Source: AG-12 sp035531535 (GTDB lineage: Bacteria; Chloroflexota; Dormibacteria; Aeolococcales; Bog-877). From it: DNA of 15,744 nucleotides. The DNA lies in contig DATKSV010000060.1 in assembly GCA_035531535.1 (NCBI GenBank), positions 1-15,744 of the forward strand, written 5' to 3'. The position numbers were made by a program, and so were the translations under genes. This document shows positions 7,550-15,606 of this stretch, in pieces. The notes beneath the pieces were generated by a model that was not told the origin of the DNA, made no database searches, and saw only the letters and a list, made by a program, of their open reading frames with translations. Each line of letters starts with the position of its first letter. Position 1 is the first letter of the stretch.

Positions 7550-8344
7550 ATGCAGGAGCCACCCGAGGTAGACCTGATTGGCACCAGAGTGCTCATTACT
7601 GGTTCAACCAGCGGTTTGGGTCGCGCCATGGCCGGGGCGCTGGCAGCGGCCGGAGCCTGGGTGGTCGTGACCGGTCGGGACGCAACTCGGGCTCGGGCCG
7701 TGGCCACCGAAGTCGGCACCAGGAGCGGGCGGACGCTGGGGCTGGCACTCGACGTCCGTGAGCCAGCCTCCGTCCAAGCCGGAGTTGCCGCTGCGATTTC
7801 CGAGCTGGGCGGTCTGGATGTCCTGATCAACAATGCCGGCCTTGGCATGCGCAGCGTCAACCCGAACTTCCTCACCCAGGCGCAGCCATTTTGGGCGGTC
7901 AGCCCAGACGGCTTCCGCGACCTGGTCGACACCAACCTGACCGGCTATTTCCTGATGGCCCGACAGGTCGTCCCCCACTTCCTGGGCCAGCAGCATGGCA
8001 GGATTGTTAATGTGACGATGAATCAGGCGACCATGCGTCGGCGCGGCTTTGTCCCCTACGGTCCCGCCCGGGCGGGCGCGGACGCTCTCTCTGAAATCAT
8101 GGCGGCGGACCTTGCCGACACGCCCATCACCGTGAACCAGCTGCTGCCGGGCGGCGCTACCGCCACTGGCATGATCCCCGCTGATACTCCCGCTGAGATC
8201 CGCGCTCGCCTGCTGCCCTCCAATGTCATGGACCGAGCGATCTGCTGGCTCTGCTCCCAGGCAGCGTCAGATGTCCGCAACCAGCGCATCGTGGCGACCG
8301 GCTTTGACCAGTGGTTGGTCGAGTGGGAGGCGGGGACGCCTTAG
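7550..8344 (+). CDS. Short-chain dehydrogenase/reductase-family protein with substituted catalytic Ser and Lys
   Basis: A Rossmann-fold SDR protein of 264 residues counted from the ATG at 7550. The cofactor motif TGSTSGLG (17-24), LDV (68-70) and NNAG (94-97) are intact, and the structural Asn of TNLTGYF (N129) is present. The catalytic Tyr is Y170 in VPYGPARAG, but the usual YxxxK is YxxxR (R174). The Ser expected in the IVNVSS-like strand is replaced (IVNVTMNQATM, with N158 at the aligned position). NAD(P) binding is therefore likely, while normal oxidoreduction is doubtful. The ATG at 7550 has GGAG at 7541-7544 and begins about 16 residues before the glycine motif, as is usual. An upstream in-frame GTG at 7481 is less likely because it overlaps the possible promoter. 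Substrate and pathway are unknown. Confidence 0.88.
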   Translation: MQEPPEVDLIGTRVLITGSTSGLGRAMAGALAAAGAWVVVTGRDATRARAVATEVGTRSGRTLGLALDVREPASVQAGVAAAISELGGLDVLINNAGLGMRSVNPNFLTQAQPFWAVSPDGFRDLVDTNLTGYFLMARQVVPHFLGQQHGRIVNVTMNQATMRRRGFVPYGPARAGADALSEIMAADLADTPITVNQLLPGGATATGMIPADTPAEIRARLLPSNVMDRAICWLCSQAASDVRNQRIVATGFDQWLVEWEAGTP

Positions 8345-8565
8345 TAGCTGGGGACGTTCCATAGGTGGCGGGCGGTGCTCCCAGAGAAGCTGAGATCAGC
8401 CCGGAGGCGGTTGCGTTGTGATGGTGGTGGCCAGCGGCGATCCTGATCGGCACCGGTTGGTACAAGTGATGGGACTGTCCACCCGGGCTCAGGTCGGCGA
8501 TCGCCAGGTCGAGATCGGTCAACATCACCCACCGGAACTGACACCACCTCAATCCCAATTACCAT
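8341..8565 (-). pseudogene. Probable 5' remnant of a VOC/glyoxalase-family gene
   Basis: A 74-codon minus-strand frame starts MVIGIEVVSVPVGDVDRS. This closely fits the first strand of VOC (glyoxalase/bleomycin-resistance) proteins, which typically begin with a similar EVV-VPV-DVDRA stretch. After that the residues no longer resemble the family in any frame, and the frame is far shorter than the usual 120-130 residues. It has a proper GGAGGT ribosome site and begins 36 bases past the transporter stop on the same strand, so it may once have been the second gene of that operon. Its TAA overlaps the SDR stop codon on the other strand. A functional small protein cannot be excluded. Confidence 0.4.
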
Positions 8566-8572
8566 GATTCAG

Positions 8573-8578
8573 ACCTCC
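8573..8578 (-). promoter_or_regulatory. Ribosome binding site of the VOC remnant
   Basis: GGAGGT on the minus strand is seven bases before the ATG at 8565. A good site on such a short frame suggests that the start of a real gene survives here. Confidence 0.5.
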
Positions 8579-8601
8579 AGTACCTACCAATGTGAGCCCG
8601 T

Positions 8602-9639
8602 TCACGACTCCGGCAGCAGGCGTAGCAGAACCCCCCGCCCCAGATCGATGAACCAGACCGCGACCGCCGCCCAGACTGCCACCCTCCCCGCCGCCAGCAG
8701 CCAGGGATAGCTGCCACCACCGCCCAACGAGAGGCTGGCCATGGCGTAGACCGCGGCGGGGAACACCGCCACCCAGAGCTCTTTCGGGACGCCGTCCAGA
8801 CGGTCGCGCTGGAGGGTTCGGGCCACGGTGACCCCCAGCACCATCGGGAGCAGCGCGGTCGCCAAGAACCAGAGGCCCGGCCCCGCCGCACGGGCGATGG
8901 GCAGGAAAGCTGGCAGCTGAGTCCTGGTGGACGGGTCGGTGGCGATGAGCGAGGCGGTCAGCGCTGCCAGGGCGGCGGCTCCCATCGTGATCCAGTAGGA
9001 GGGGCCGACCTCCCGGAGGGGAACCCCGGCCCAGAGCAGGCGGCCCACCAGCATCACCACCAGGGGGAGGTAGAGTGCCAGTCCCAGGCTCCATAGGGCT
9101 GGGGCCAGCACAGCCATCGCCAGGGGTTCAAAGTGAGCGTATCGGGACACCACGGAGGCGCCCACCGCCACTGCGAAGAGAGCCACTGGCCACAGCAGCC
9201 AGAGGCCGCCTGCGCGGTCAATTGGCTTGGTTTCGATCCGTCTTATGGCGACCAGAGCCGGCACCAGGTAGGCGAGCGAGACCGCCGCCACGCCCCCGAT
9301 GCAGAAGAGGCCGACCCCCAGCCACGACCAACCCAAGATGGTGAAGCGCGAGGCCAGAACCTCGGTCCCGGCGGCGAAGGCGAAGAGGCCCAGCGCGGGT
9401 CGGACCGGAGAGACCCCCCGGGCATAGGCCCGCGGCCCCCGCCACAACAACCAGCCCTCGGCCAGCAACAGCTCCAGATAGCCGGCCGCGGCCAGGGCCA
9501 GGAACACCAGGGAGAGAAGCTGGTAACGGTCCACCTCAAGCGCTAGGCTGATGACCCCTGTTCCCATCACGAACGCGAATCTTCCCGGGGCTGGACCACG
9601 ACCGCGCGGGCCTGGTGCTACCTCTACCGCCTTCGACAT
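8602..9639 (-). CDS. TDT / SLAC1-TehA-type transporter (tellurite-resistance/dicarboxylate family)
   Basis: An integral membrane protein of 345 residues from the ATG at 9639, with about ten hydrophobic segments, as expected for the TDT/SLAC1 fold. Family-like stretches are GRFAFVMGTGVISLAL in TM1 (about residues 19-34), SYWITMGAAALAALTAS (about 213-229), and GLWFLATALLPM followed by PKELWVAVFPAAVYAM near the end. Members are anion channels or C4-dicarboxylate/sulfite/tellurite-related transporters; the substrate cannot be read from sequence. The frame opens at a GTG at 9681, but the ATG at 9639 has GGAG eight bases upstream and starts just before TM1, so it is preferred. The gene is divergent from the KimA-like gene, and a VOC-type remnant follows it on the same strand. 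Confidence 0.85.
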   Translation of the reverse strand: MSKAVEVAPGPRGRGPAPGRFAFVMGTGVISLALEVDRYQLLSLVFLALAAAGYLELLLAEGWLLWRGPRAYARGVSPVRPALGLFAFAAGTEVLASRFTILGWSWLGVGLFCIGGVAAVSLAYLVPALVAIRRIETKPIDRAGGLWLLWPVALFAVAVGASVVSRYAHFEPLAMAVLAPALWSLGLALYLPLVVMLVGRLLWAGVPLREVGPSYWITMGAAALAALTASLIATDPSTRTQLPAFLPIARAAGPGLWFLATALLPMVLGVTVARTLQRDRLDGVPKELWVAVFPAAVYAMASLSLGGGGSYPWLLAAGRVAVWAAVAVWFIDLGRGVLLRLLPES

Positions 9640-9684
9640 TCCAGCGGCTCCACCCTCGCCAAAGTCGGGATCCTCTTCCACCGA

Positions 9685-12447
9685 GTGACCTTAACTCCCA
9701 CTGTCTGGCCGGTGCCCGACGGGGGACCGAACCCGGCCCCGAGGTTGCAGCCGGAGCCCTCAAGTAGTCAGACTCAGCCAGCCGCCGACCGTCGACACTC
9801 ACCTCCCGAGGCACCCACCAGCTTGAACAGTCAGGACTCCGGCGGCCCACCCGCAGAGACGCCAGCCGGGGAAGGCCGGAACGCGCCGGCCTCGACCGGG
9901 GGTGGTGATCTCGAACAGCGGATTCCCCAAACCGGCAGCCTGCCAGGCAACCGGTACGTGGTGATCCGCCGCGAGGACCTGGGGTCCTTTCGGAGAGGCG
10001 CCCACGGAGTCCTGGTGGCCACCGAGCGCGCTGATGAGCCGGCCGCGGGCGTGGCCCGGCTCTCATTCCTACTCAAACGGATGGTGGTCGGGCGACGCCT
10101 GCCCACATCGGCTGCCGAGAGCGAGCAGCTCCCGGTGCGCCGAGCACTTCCCACCCTGGCCTCCGACGCCCTCTCGTCGGTCGCTTACGGACCGGAGGCT
10201 GGACTCTCGGTGCTGGCTCTGGCCGGGGTAGGCGCCTTCGCCTTCGAACTGCCGATTGCGATAGCGATCGCCATCCTCATGGTGTTGGTGATCCTCTCCT
10301 ATCGCCAGCTGGTGCTGACCCGGCAGGCCGACGGTGGCTCCTACGCGGTAGCCCGCGACTATCTGGGCCGGTGGCCAGCCATGGTGGCAGCCGCGGCCCT
10401 GCTCATCGACTACGTGCTGACCGTCTCGGTCAGCGTCTCCTCGGGGGCCGACGCCCTGGCTTCGGCTTTTCCCGCCATCACCGACCTGCGCCTGCCCCTC
10501 GCGGTGCTGCTGGCACTGCTCCTGTGTGCCGGCAACCTGCGGGGCGTCCGCGAGGCCGGCGCCCTCTTCTCCACCCCCACCTACATTTTTGTGGGCACCA
10601 TGGTGGCCCTGATAGCAGTCGGCCTGATCCGCGGCCTGACCGGAGCCGTCCCCCACGGGATCGGGGTCTACCCCCCCATCCCCCATCCCGCCGAGGCACT
10701 GACCCCCTTCCTCATCCTTACCGCCTTCGCATCCGGATGCTCATCGATGACCGGGATCGAAGCGGTCTCCAACAGCGTCCGCAGCTTCCGTCAGCCCCAG
10801 GGACGCAACGCGGCCCGCACTCTCACTCTGCTGGGGGCCATCCTGGTGATCCTTTTCCTAGGGGTCACCCTGCTCGACATCATCTACGGGGTCGCCCCCC
10901 ACCCCTCGGGAAGTCCGACCGTGCTGGCCCAGATCGCCGCGGACGTCTTCTCAGGCCCCGGCCGCTTCTTCTTCTACCTGATCCAGTTCGCCACCATGTT
11001 GGTGCTGATCCTGGCCGCCAACGCCAGCTTCAACGGCTTCCCCCGCCTGTGTGCCTTCTTGGCGCGAGACGACCACCTCCCCCATCGCTTCGGAGCATTC
11101 GGGGACCGGCTGGTGTACTCCGCCGCGATCCTGGTCCTGACGGTGGTCGCGGTGGCGGTCCTGGTTCTCTTCGGCGCCAGCACCGACCGCCTGATCAACC
11201 TGTACGCCATCGGAGTCTTCACCGCCTTCACGCTCGCGCAGGCCGCCCTGGTGCGCTACGGCTGGCGCACCAGGGGCCCCAACTGGCGCCGGAACATGGT
11301 CATCAACGGCCTGGGAGCTACCGCCACCTTGGTGGTGGACCTGATCGTGCTGGTGGTCAAGTTCCGGCTGGGAGCTTGGGTGGTCCTGATCATCGTGCCG
11401 ATCTTGGTCTGGTACTTCTGGTTCGTCAGCCGCCACTACCAGCGCATTCGAGGCGAACTGCAACGGCTCGCTCCCTCCAACCGACCTCTGCGCACCTACC
11501 GCACCGTGGTTCCGGTGCGGAAGCTGGACTCCCCCACTGAGAAGGCGCTGCGCTACGCCATCACCCTGGGCAGCGATGTGGTCGCTCTCAACCTGGCGGC
11601 TGAGCCTCAGGTGGGCGAGGATGTCCGCCGGGTTCTGGCCTCCGCCAGCGCCCGCCCCGGGAGTCCGCCCAACCTGCGCACGGAGGTGGTCGATCGGCCA
11701 GGGCAGAAGGAGTTGTCGGCCCTGCTCGGCTTGCTCGATGAGCTGCGAGCCCAAGCTCCCGACCAGCTGGTGACCGTGATCGTCCCCGAGTACGTGACCA
11801 GCGCCGGCAACCTCGATCTGCTCCGGCGTCCGGGCTCCTTGCGCCTCAAGTTCGCCCTGCTGCGCCAGCACCGAGTGGTGGCGGCCAGCTTTCCCAGCGC
11901 CTGGCGCGACGAGCGCGACCGCACCGGACTCTCACCTCGGCGCCGAGTCGCGCTGGTGCCGGTTTCGGGCCTGGATGCGCTCACCTTCCGCGGTCTCAGC
12001 TATGCCCAGTCCATCGCCGACGAGGTGATCGCGATCCACGTCGCCACCGGCCAGCCGCTGGAGCAACCGGTGGCGGAGGCGGGCCCCGGCGCGGTCCGTC
12101 GCGACGACGTCGGCACCGAGCCGGACCAGGAGGCCAAGGCGCTGGTGGACGCCTGGGACGGCTGGGTCGACCGTTACCTGGGATCTGATCCCAGCCTGCC
12201 CCGGCCCCAGCTGGCGATCGTGCTCTCACCTTTCCGTACGGTGGTGCAACCAGTGCTCCGCTACCTGCAGGGATACCGTGAGAAGGAGCGCGATGCCATC
12301 TGCACGATCGTGTTCACCGAACTGGTCACCCGCCATCTCTGGAACCAGCTGCTCCACAATCACCGGGCTTTCCACATCAAGTCGGCGCTTTTGGGGCGGG
12401 CCGACTTCGCCGTCGCCGATGTGACCTACGGCATGGGAGAGGAGTGA
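9685..12447 (+). CDS. KimA-like APC-superfamily potassium permease with doubled UspA-like tail
   Basis: A membrane permease of 920 residues, very similar in layout to Bacillus KimA (YdaO), a high-affinity proton-coupled K+ importer. The core (about 150-590) has SDALSSVAYG (160-169), LLIDYVLTVSVSVSSG (D242, Y243, T246), SGCSSMTGIEAVSN (T356) and LYAIGVF (Y507). These match the Asp, Tyr and Thr positions reported to bind K+ in KimA. The cytosolic part (about 600-920) is roughly twice the single tail of KimA and contains two related UspA-like units. The first about 75 residues are Pro/Ser/Gln-rich and probably disordered; from GNRYVVIRRED (about 87) onward the extension resembles that of other high-GC homologues. 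The GTG at 9685 is the most upstream start; later ones such as GTG 9958 are possible. It may also carry amino acids, as its family name suggests. pepN follows 42 bases downstream. Confidence 0.88.
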   Translation: MTLTPTVWPVPDGGPNPAPRLQPEPSSSQTQPAADRRHSPPEAPTSLNSQDSGGPPAETPAGEGRNAPASTGGGDLEQRIPQTGSLPGNRYVVIRREDLGSFRRGAHGVLVATERADEPAAGVARLSFLLKRMVVGRRLPTSAAESEQLPVRRALPTLASDALSSVAYGPEAGLSVLALAGVGAFAFELPIAIAIAILMVLVILSYRQLVLTRQADGGSYAVARDYLGRWPAMVAAAALLIDYVLTVSVSVSSGADALASAFPAITDLRLPLAVLLALLLCAGNLRGVREAGALFSTPTYIFVGTMVALIAVGLIRGLTGAVPHGIGVYPPIPHPAEALTPFLILTAFASGCSSMTGIEAVSNSVRSFRQPQGRNAARTLTLLGAILVILFLGVTLLDIIYGVAPHPSGSPTVLAQIAADVFSGPGRFFFYLIQFATMLVLILAANASFNGFPRLCAFLARDDHLPHRFGAFGDRLVYSAAILVLTVVAVAVLVLFGASTDRLINLYAIGVFTAFTLAQAALVRYGWRTRGPNWRRNMVINGLGATATLVVDLIVLVVKFRLGAWVVLIIVPILVWYFWFVSRHYQRIRGELQRLAPSNRPLRTYRTVVPVRKLDSPTEKALRYAITLGSDVVALNLAAEPQVGEDVRRVLASASARPGSPPNLRTEVVDRPGQKELSALLGLLDELRAQAPDQLVTVIVPEYVTSAGNLDLLRRPGSLRLKFALLRQHRVVAASFPSAWRDERDRTGLSPRRRVALVPVSGLDALTFRGLSYAQSIADEVIAIHVATGQPLEQPVAEAGPGAVRRDDVGTEPDQEAKALVDAWDGWVDRYLGSDPSLPRPQLAIVLSPFRTVVQPVLRYLQGYREKERDAICTIVFTELVTRHLWNQLLHNHRAFHIKSALLGRADFAVADVTYGMGEE

Positions 12448-12489
12448 TCAAACGGGGGACCCGCGCCGAAGCGTAGGTAAACTCGAGCC

Positions 12490-15069
12490 ATGATCCAGGA
12501 CAACGTCTCCCTGACCAGGGCGGAAGCTGAGGCTCGAGCAGACGTGGTTCGCAACTGCAAATACCAAGTCGAGCTCGACCTCGCCAAGGGACCGGACCGC
12601 TACGACTTCGCGGTGCGGCTGGAGTTCCAGGGGGCTCCGCTGGCCGCCACCTTCCTGGACGCGCAGGTGGATCGGATCGACCAGATCCGCTGGCAGGGCG
12701 AGGCATTGGCGGACACGGCCCTTGGCGAACAGCGGATAGCACTTCCACCTCTGGCTGCGCACAATCTCCTGGAGGTCTCCGGCTCGTCTCCATATCACCG
12801 CACCGGCCTGGGGCTCCATCTGGCGATAGACCCCTCCGACCAAGAGCGCTACCTGTACACCGACTTAGAGCCGGCTGAGGCTCACCGAGTCTTCCCGTGC
12901 TTCGACCAACCGGACCTCAAAGGCAGCTTCAGCTTTCGGATCCGGGTGCCCCAGGACTGGACGGTGGTGTCGGCGGAACCGGGGCAGCCCGGCCCCACCA
13001 CCGACGCCGACGGCGCCCGCTGGTGGACCTTCGATGCAACCGAGCCGCTCTCCCCCTACGTGCTCGGGATCGTCGCGGGCCGGCTCCACGTCGTGCGCCA
13101 ACAGCACGGAGACATCCCGATGGCTCTCTATGCTCCGCTCTCACTGGCGCAGGATCTCGAGAAGGCGGCACCCGAGATATTCGAGATCACGGGCCAGGGG
13201 CTGGACTTCTACACCAAGCGGTTCGGGATCCCCTATCCGTTCCCCAAGTACGACCAGGCGTTTTGCCTGGAGAAGGTCAACGGGGCCATGGAATCTCCCG
13301 GCTGCGTGACCATCACCGATCGCATGATCTACCGCGGCCAGCCCTCCAGCCGGGAGCGGTCGCTGCGGGCTGAGGTGATCCTCCACGAGATGGCCCACAT
13401 GTGGTTTGGCGACCTGGTGACGCTGCGCTGGTGGGACGACCTCTGGCTGAACGAGAGCTTCGCCACCTTCATGGCCGCCGTGGCCCAGGACCAGGCCACC
13501 AGCTTCGAGGACGCTTGGACCTACTGGGCCACCGCCTTCAAGCAGCTGGCGGTGGAGGAGGACCAGCACACCACCTCGCACCCGGTGGTGACAGCGGTGC
13601 CCGATGCCGAGGCGGTGTACCTCAACTTCGATCGGATCACCTACCAGAAGGGCGCCGCAGTGCTCCGCCAGCTGGTCGCGTGGGTCGGCGAGGAGCCATT
13701 CTTCGCGGCCATCCACGACCACCTAGAGACCCATCGGCGCGGCAACGCCGAGTTTCGTGACCTGGTCGGCGCCCTGGAGAGCAGCTCCGGCCGCGACGTC
13801 ACCGGCTGGAGCCGAGCCTGGCTGGAGACGGTCGGGATCAACACCCTCAGATGTGAAGTCCTGAGCCAGCCGGCCACCAGCGGGGGCGAGATCGAAGCGG
13901 TGCGTGTGATCCAGTCCGCCAGCAGCGCCCAGCCAACCCTACGACCCCATCGGATCGGGCTCGGAGTGTACGGCTGGGAGCACGGCAGGCTGGATCTGGT
14001 GCGCCGGGTTGAGGTGGATGTCGATGGGCCCGCAACCGCCGTGCCGGAGTTGACCGGCGTCAGCCGGCCCCCTCTTCTGATCCCCAACGATCAGGCCTGG
14101 ACCTATGCCAAGCTTCGGCTGGACCCGATCTCGCTGCTGACCATGCAGGGCCATCTGGCTGAGGTCTCGGACAGCCTGGCGAGAGCTGTGCTCTGGGACA
14201 CGGCATGGGACATGGTTCGAGACGCTGAGCTGCCCGGTCGGCGCTTCGTCCAGATGGTGGTCGCTCACCTGCCCCGCGAGAGCGACCAGTCGCTCATCCC
14301 GGTCGTGCTGGGGAGCGCGCGCTCGGCTCTCTCCAGATACGTGGCGCCAATCTGGGGCGACCAGCTCGAGGCGATGCTGGCAGCTGCCGCCGAAACCGCG
14401 CTGTCGGCAAGTCCGCCCCGCAGCTCCGAACAGATCTCCTGGTTGCGCGCCTTCATATCCGCCGCCACCTCGCCGGCCCAGTTGGATCGTTGCCGAGCGA
14501 TGCTGCGGGGCGAGGGGGTCCCGTCGGGAGTGGTGCTGGACCTAGAGCTGCGCTGGAGGCTGGTGACGGCCCTCTGCGCCCGCGGAGCCGGGGGCCCGGC
14601 CGACGTCGACGCCATGCTCAAGGCCGACTCCACCAGCACCGGCCAGGTTCGAGCTCTCGCGGCCCGGGCGGCCATGCCCTTGGCCGCGGCCAAGGAGGAG
14701 GTCTTCCGGTTCCTGACCGAGGACGAGAGCGCCACCGTGGAAGCGGCCCTCTGGGTCGGGCGGAGCTTCGGAGGAGTCCGGCGTGATGATCTGCTCCTGC
14801 CCTACATTCCCCGTTTCTTCGAGGCCGTCAACACTCTCCGCCAGACCCGGGGGCCGGAGTACAGCCGGGATTTCACCTACTGGTGCCTTCCCTCCCTGCC
14901 GCCCCACCCCCAGCTGATAGACGCGATCAAGGGGCAGTTCCGGCGTAGCGACCTCCCGCCCGATATGCGGCGCATCTACCAGGACGCTCTGGAGGAGACG
15001 GAGCTGGCCATCAGAGCGCGCGACCTGGACCGCCTCACACCCGACGAATTGCCCGCCCTGGGTGAGTGA
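12490..15069 (+). CDS. pepN: Aminopeptidase N (M1 family zinc metallopeptidase)
   Basis: A cytosolic zinc peptidase that removes N-terminal residues from peptides. At 859 residues it matches the usual size of actinobacterial PepN. The N-terminal beta domain spans about 1-190 and the thermolysin-like catalytic domain about 190-440. The zinc site is HEMAH (299-303) with the third ligand E322 in WLNESF exactly 18 residues later. Y385 in ITYQKGA is the expected transition-state Tyr. The C-terminal helical ERAP1-like region runs from about 530 onward, starting with LIPNDQAWTYAKLRLDP. The exopeptidase motif, normally GAMEN, reads GAMES (265-269) in NGAMESPGCVT. The ATG at 12490 follows the KimA-like stop by 42 bases, which allows read-through, with only a weak AGGT-type ribosome site. 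The gene meets the acetyltransferase tail to tail with a 15-base gap. Confidence 0.95.
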   Translation: MIQDNVSLTRAEAEARADVVRNCKYQVELDLAKGPDRYDFAVRLEFQGAPLAATFLDAQVDRIDQIRWQGEALADTALGEQRIALPPLAAHNLLEVSGSSPYHRTGLGLHLAIDPSDQERYLYTDLEPAEAHRVFPCFDQPDLKGSFSFRIRVPQDWTVVSAEPGQPGPTTDADGARWWTFDATEPLSPYVLGIVAGRLHVVRQQHGDIPMALYAPLSLAQDLEKAAPEIFEITGQGLDFYTKRFGIPYPFPKYDQAFCLEKVNGAMESPGCVTITDRMIYRGQPSSRERSLRAEVILHEMAHMWFGDLVTLRWWDDLWLNESFATFMAAVAQDQATSFEDAWTYWATAFKQLAVEEDQHTTSHPVVTAVPDAEAVYLNFDRITYQKGAAVLRQLVAWVGEEPFFAAIHDHLETHRRGNAEFRDLVGALESSSGRDVTGWSRAWLETVGINTLRCEVLSQPATSGGEIEAVRVIQSASSAQPTLRPHRIGLGVYGWEHGRLDLVRRVEVDVDGPATAVPELTGVSRPPLLIPNDQAWTYAKLRLDPISLLTMQGHLAEVSDSLARAVLWDTAWDMVRDAELPGRRFVQMVVAHLPRESDQSLIPVVLGSARSALSRYVAPIWGDQLEAMLAAAAETALSASPPRSSEQISWLRAFISAATSPAQLDRCRAMLRGEGVPSGVVLDLELRWRLVTALCARGAGGPADVDAMLKADSTSTGQVRALAARAAMPLAAAKEEVFRFLTEDESATVEAALWVGRSFGGVRRDDLLLPYIPRFFEAVNTLRQTRGPEYSRDFTYWCLPSLPPHPQLIDAIKGQFRRSDLPPDMRRIYQDALEETELAIRARDLDRLTPDELPALGE

Positions 15070-15084
15070 CAGACGCCACCAGGA

Positions 15085-15606
15085 TCACTTTTCAAGCGCC
15101 AAACAGAAGAGGTCAAGGCAGGGGCGCCGACCCTCGATGGCCACCTCGTGGGAGAGGCGAGACTGCCAGCGATCAAGTGACAGGCGCAGCCCGATCATGG
15201 TTCCACTTCGGCCCCGGCGGGCGGCCCGCCAAGTCCCATTTTCCTCGTAACCAAGTGCCCTGGACACGCCCAGAGAGGCGCGATTGTCGCTGAAGGCCGA
15301 GCTCTGGGCCTCCTGGGCGCCGAGCCCAGCGAAGCCGAGGTGGAGGATGGCAGCTCTCATCTCCTTGCCCAGCCCGATGCCCTGGAACTCCATCCTGAGC
15401 CAGGATCCGGTCGAGAACATGCGACTGGCGGAGAAGTTCTCGGCCCGCATGTCCTGGGTGCCGACGACCTTTCCCTGATACAGCGCCACTGGATTGTAGT
15501 TCCACTTCTCCGGACGCCACTGAGCCACCTGCGGAAGGTGATGCTGCAGCGCCTCGCGCTCCATCTGAGGAGAGGGAAGGTCGGTCCAGGGGACCCCGAA
15601 CGGCAT
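15085..15606 (-). CDS. GNAT-family N-acetyltransferase, N-terminus irregular
   Basis: A GNAT-fold enzyme that transfers acetyl from acetyl-CoA to an unidentified amine. In the 173 residues from the ATG at 15606, GKVVGTQDMRAENF (strand 4 region), GSWLRMEFQGIGLGKEMRAA (the acetyl-CoA-binding Q/R-x-x-G-x-G/A loop is QGIGLG) and SDNRASLGVSRALGYEENG (the asparagine-led CoA motif) are clear. Similarity continues upstream of this ATG: the frame reads WPLYNLRLRASRLELRLPDID and leads to GGHPPET before MPFGVPWTDLP, the normal N-terminal strand and helix of this subgroup. However, no ATG, GTG or TTG lies in those 44 codons, and a TAG closes the frame at 15739-15741. Either the start is non-standard, a frameshift lies at the window edge, or the gene is newly broken. 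Its stop lies 15 bases from pepN, convergent. Confidence 0.82.
   Translation of the reverse strand: MPFGVPWTDLPSPQMEREALQHHLPQVAQWRPEKWNYNPVALYQGKVVGTQDMRAENFSASRMFSTGSWLRMEFQGIGLGKEMRAAILHLGFAGLGAQEAQSSAFSDNRASLGVSRALGYEENGTWRAARRGRSGTMIGLRLSLDRWQSRLSHEVAIEGRRPCLDLFCLALEK

Noticed and set aside
9600..9960. Possible c-di-AMP (ydaO-type) riboswitch ahead of the KimA-like gene
   Set aside because: The region was scanned by eye for the conserved core segments of that riboswitch and none was found; much of it also reads as protein.
10371..11871. Long frames (389 codons + and 306 codons -) inside the KimA-like gene
   Set aside because: Both are low-complexity Pro/Arg/Gly- or Gln/His-rich shadows of the conserved permease frame.
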